Assembly: GCA_019310745.1 (NCBI GenBank)
Contig: JAFDDS010000035.1
Location: 1 to 6,868 of the forward strand
Length of the DNA: 6,868 nt
Source: Deltaproteobacteria bacterium
GTDB taxonomy: Bacteria > Desulfobacterota > DSM-4660 > Desulfatiglandales > B25-G16
Reading direction: 5' to 3'
The notes beneath the pieces are model-generated. The model searched no databases. It was not told the origin of the DNA and worked only from the letters and a program-made list of their open reading frames with translations. The position numbers and the translations under genes are program-made. Shown piece after piece: positions 6,190-6,868 of the stretch. Position 1 is the first letter of the stretch; each line of letters starts with the position of its first letter.

Positions 6190-6868
6190 TCAAGTCATAA
6201 ATCCATCACCTCCCATCTTTTCCATTACCACCTCCATGGCCTTGAAGTAATCCCTTTCCACCTTACGGTTCGATACCTTACAATACCTTTGTGTGGTCTT
6301 GATCCTGGTATGTCCCAAGAGGTCCTGGATGGTGACGATATCCGCATCGGCATTAAGCAGTTGGGTGGCCATGGTGTGTCTGAGATGATGAGAAGAGATC
6401 TTCAAGTGTGCCATTCGCGCATAGTACTCCATCCTCTTCTGGATGCCTCGCACCGATAACGGCTTCCCTTTATAAGGGCCCTTCTCAACAAGGAAGAGCC
6501 TCTTTTCCCTGCTGGGAGGTCTTACCCTTAGATACCTCACAAGGGCATAGTATGCATCGTTGCTGATATAGACCACCCTGTCTTTCCCTCCCTTGCCATT
6601 GTGAACATAGATCCTTCTGCGTGTGGGCTCTATGGCACCAAGTGTCAGGGTAGCTACCTCTTCCACCCGCAATCCACATCGAAGCATCACCGTAAAGATA
6701 GCGTGATCTCGAGGTCTCTTCACCATCTCAAAGAACGTGCTCACCTCCTCATCCCTCAGATGCCGTGGAAGTGGTCTGGATAACCTCAGGGTATACCCTC
6801 TTTTCACCGGGTTTTCTATAGGTACCTCCTCCTCATCTGAGAGGTAATGGTAAAATCCACGGATGCTA
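6190..6868 (-). CDS. Tyrosine recombinase/integrase (5' end outside window)
   Basis: Site-specific DNA recombinase of the lambda-integrase/XerD family. The frame runs open through the right edge. Residues upstream of the GTG at 6807 (GFYHYLSDEEEVPIENPV) match the end of the N-terminal core-binding domain, so GTG 6807 is internal. The catalytic domain is complete. Counting from GTG 6807: Arg47 in CGLRVEE, the Lys-bearing turn GKGGKDR (71-77), His140 and Arg143 in HHLRHT, His166 in LLGH, and nucleophile Tyr175 in TTQRY. All active-site residues are present, so it should be active if the missing N-terminus is intact. GC is about 50-52% in three 60-bp lines counted, against about 38% in a counted line of the kinase gene, which hints at horizontal transfer. 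A housekeeping XerC/D role is less likely given the C-terminal tail after the Tyr and this context, but is not excluded. It ends in TGA. Confidence 0.93.
   Translation of the reverse strand, partial: SIRGFYHYLSDEEEVPIENPVKRGYTLRLSRPLPRHLRDEEVSTFFEMVKRPRDHAIFTVMLRCGLRVEEVATLTLGAIEPTRRRIYVHNGKGGKDRVVYISNDAYYALVRYLRVRPPSREKRLFLVEKGPYKGKPLSVRGIQKRMEYYARMAHLKISSHHLRHTMATQLLNADADIVTIQDLLGHTRIKTTQRYCKVSNRKVERDYFKAMEVVMEKMGGDGFMT

Noticed and set aside
6006..6200. 64-codon hydrophobic frame on the plus strand
   Set aside because: It starts at TTG without an RBS and its end runs into the recombinase gene. The hydrophobicity follows from T-rich DNA.
1..6868. CRISPR array, tRNA, rRNA, insertion-sequence ends or toxin-antitoxin pair
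   Set aside because: No regularly spaced repeats, cloverleaf-like sequences, terminal inverted repeats around a transposase, or paired small genes were seen on either strand.

Overview
The window looks like a piece of a bacterial chromosome, probably from an anaerobic, Desulfobacterota (deltaproteobacteria)-like organism. That guess rests on two TRAP-type carboxylate permease sets side by side, the style of the DctP protein, moderate to low GC, and strong GGAGG ribosome binding sites. No marker gene is present, so it is an inference. Seven protein-coding loci are supported. Two of them run off the window: dctM copy 1 on the left and a tyrosine recombinase on the right.

Positions 1-3536 (plus dctQ to 4021) form a TRAP transporter region. 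The C-terminal half of a DctM permease (+, 2-697) is followed, after a 441-bp gap, by a secreted DctP-type binding protein (+, 1139-2158). Facing them is a second, paralogous permease pair on the minus strand: dctQ (4021-3533), overlapping dctM copy 2 (3536-2238). A strong hairpin at 2190-2220 separates the convergent transcripts. dctM copy 2 carries an in-frame TAG at codon 89, where relatives as I recall them have Tyr. The frame on both sides is otherwise clean, so it is a young pseudogene, a recoded stop, or a base-calling error. In these systems DctP captures a substrate, usually an organic acid, in the periplasm and hands it to the DctQM membrane complex, which imports it using an ion gradient. 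One dctP lies between two permeases here, so which one it serves is open.

Positions 4022-4394 are a divergent regulatory region between dctQ (-) and a small dodecin-family gene (+, 4395-4601). They hold a near-consensus sigma70-type promoter reading toward dodecin and a long leader of about 225 nt. The dodecin lacks the usual flavin-stacking Trp and the partner Gln. A 16-bp hairpin separates it from a convergent GHMP-superfamily sugar kinase (-, 5747-4680), whose substrate cannot be read from sequence.

Positions 5748-6189 hold no convincing gene. From 6190 to the right edge lies most of a tyrosine recombinase (-) with a complete catalytic set. Its base composition is visibly GC-richer than its neighbours (about 50% against about 40% in the lines counted by hand), which suggests an acquired element extending beyond the window. 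I did not find a clear novel system. The most useful leads are the amber codon in dctM copy 2, the arrangement of two permeases around one binding protein, the divergent dodecin, and a perfect dyad upstream of dctP whose half-site recurs at the dodecin promoter.
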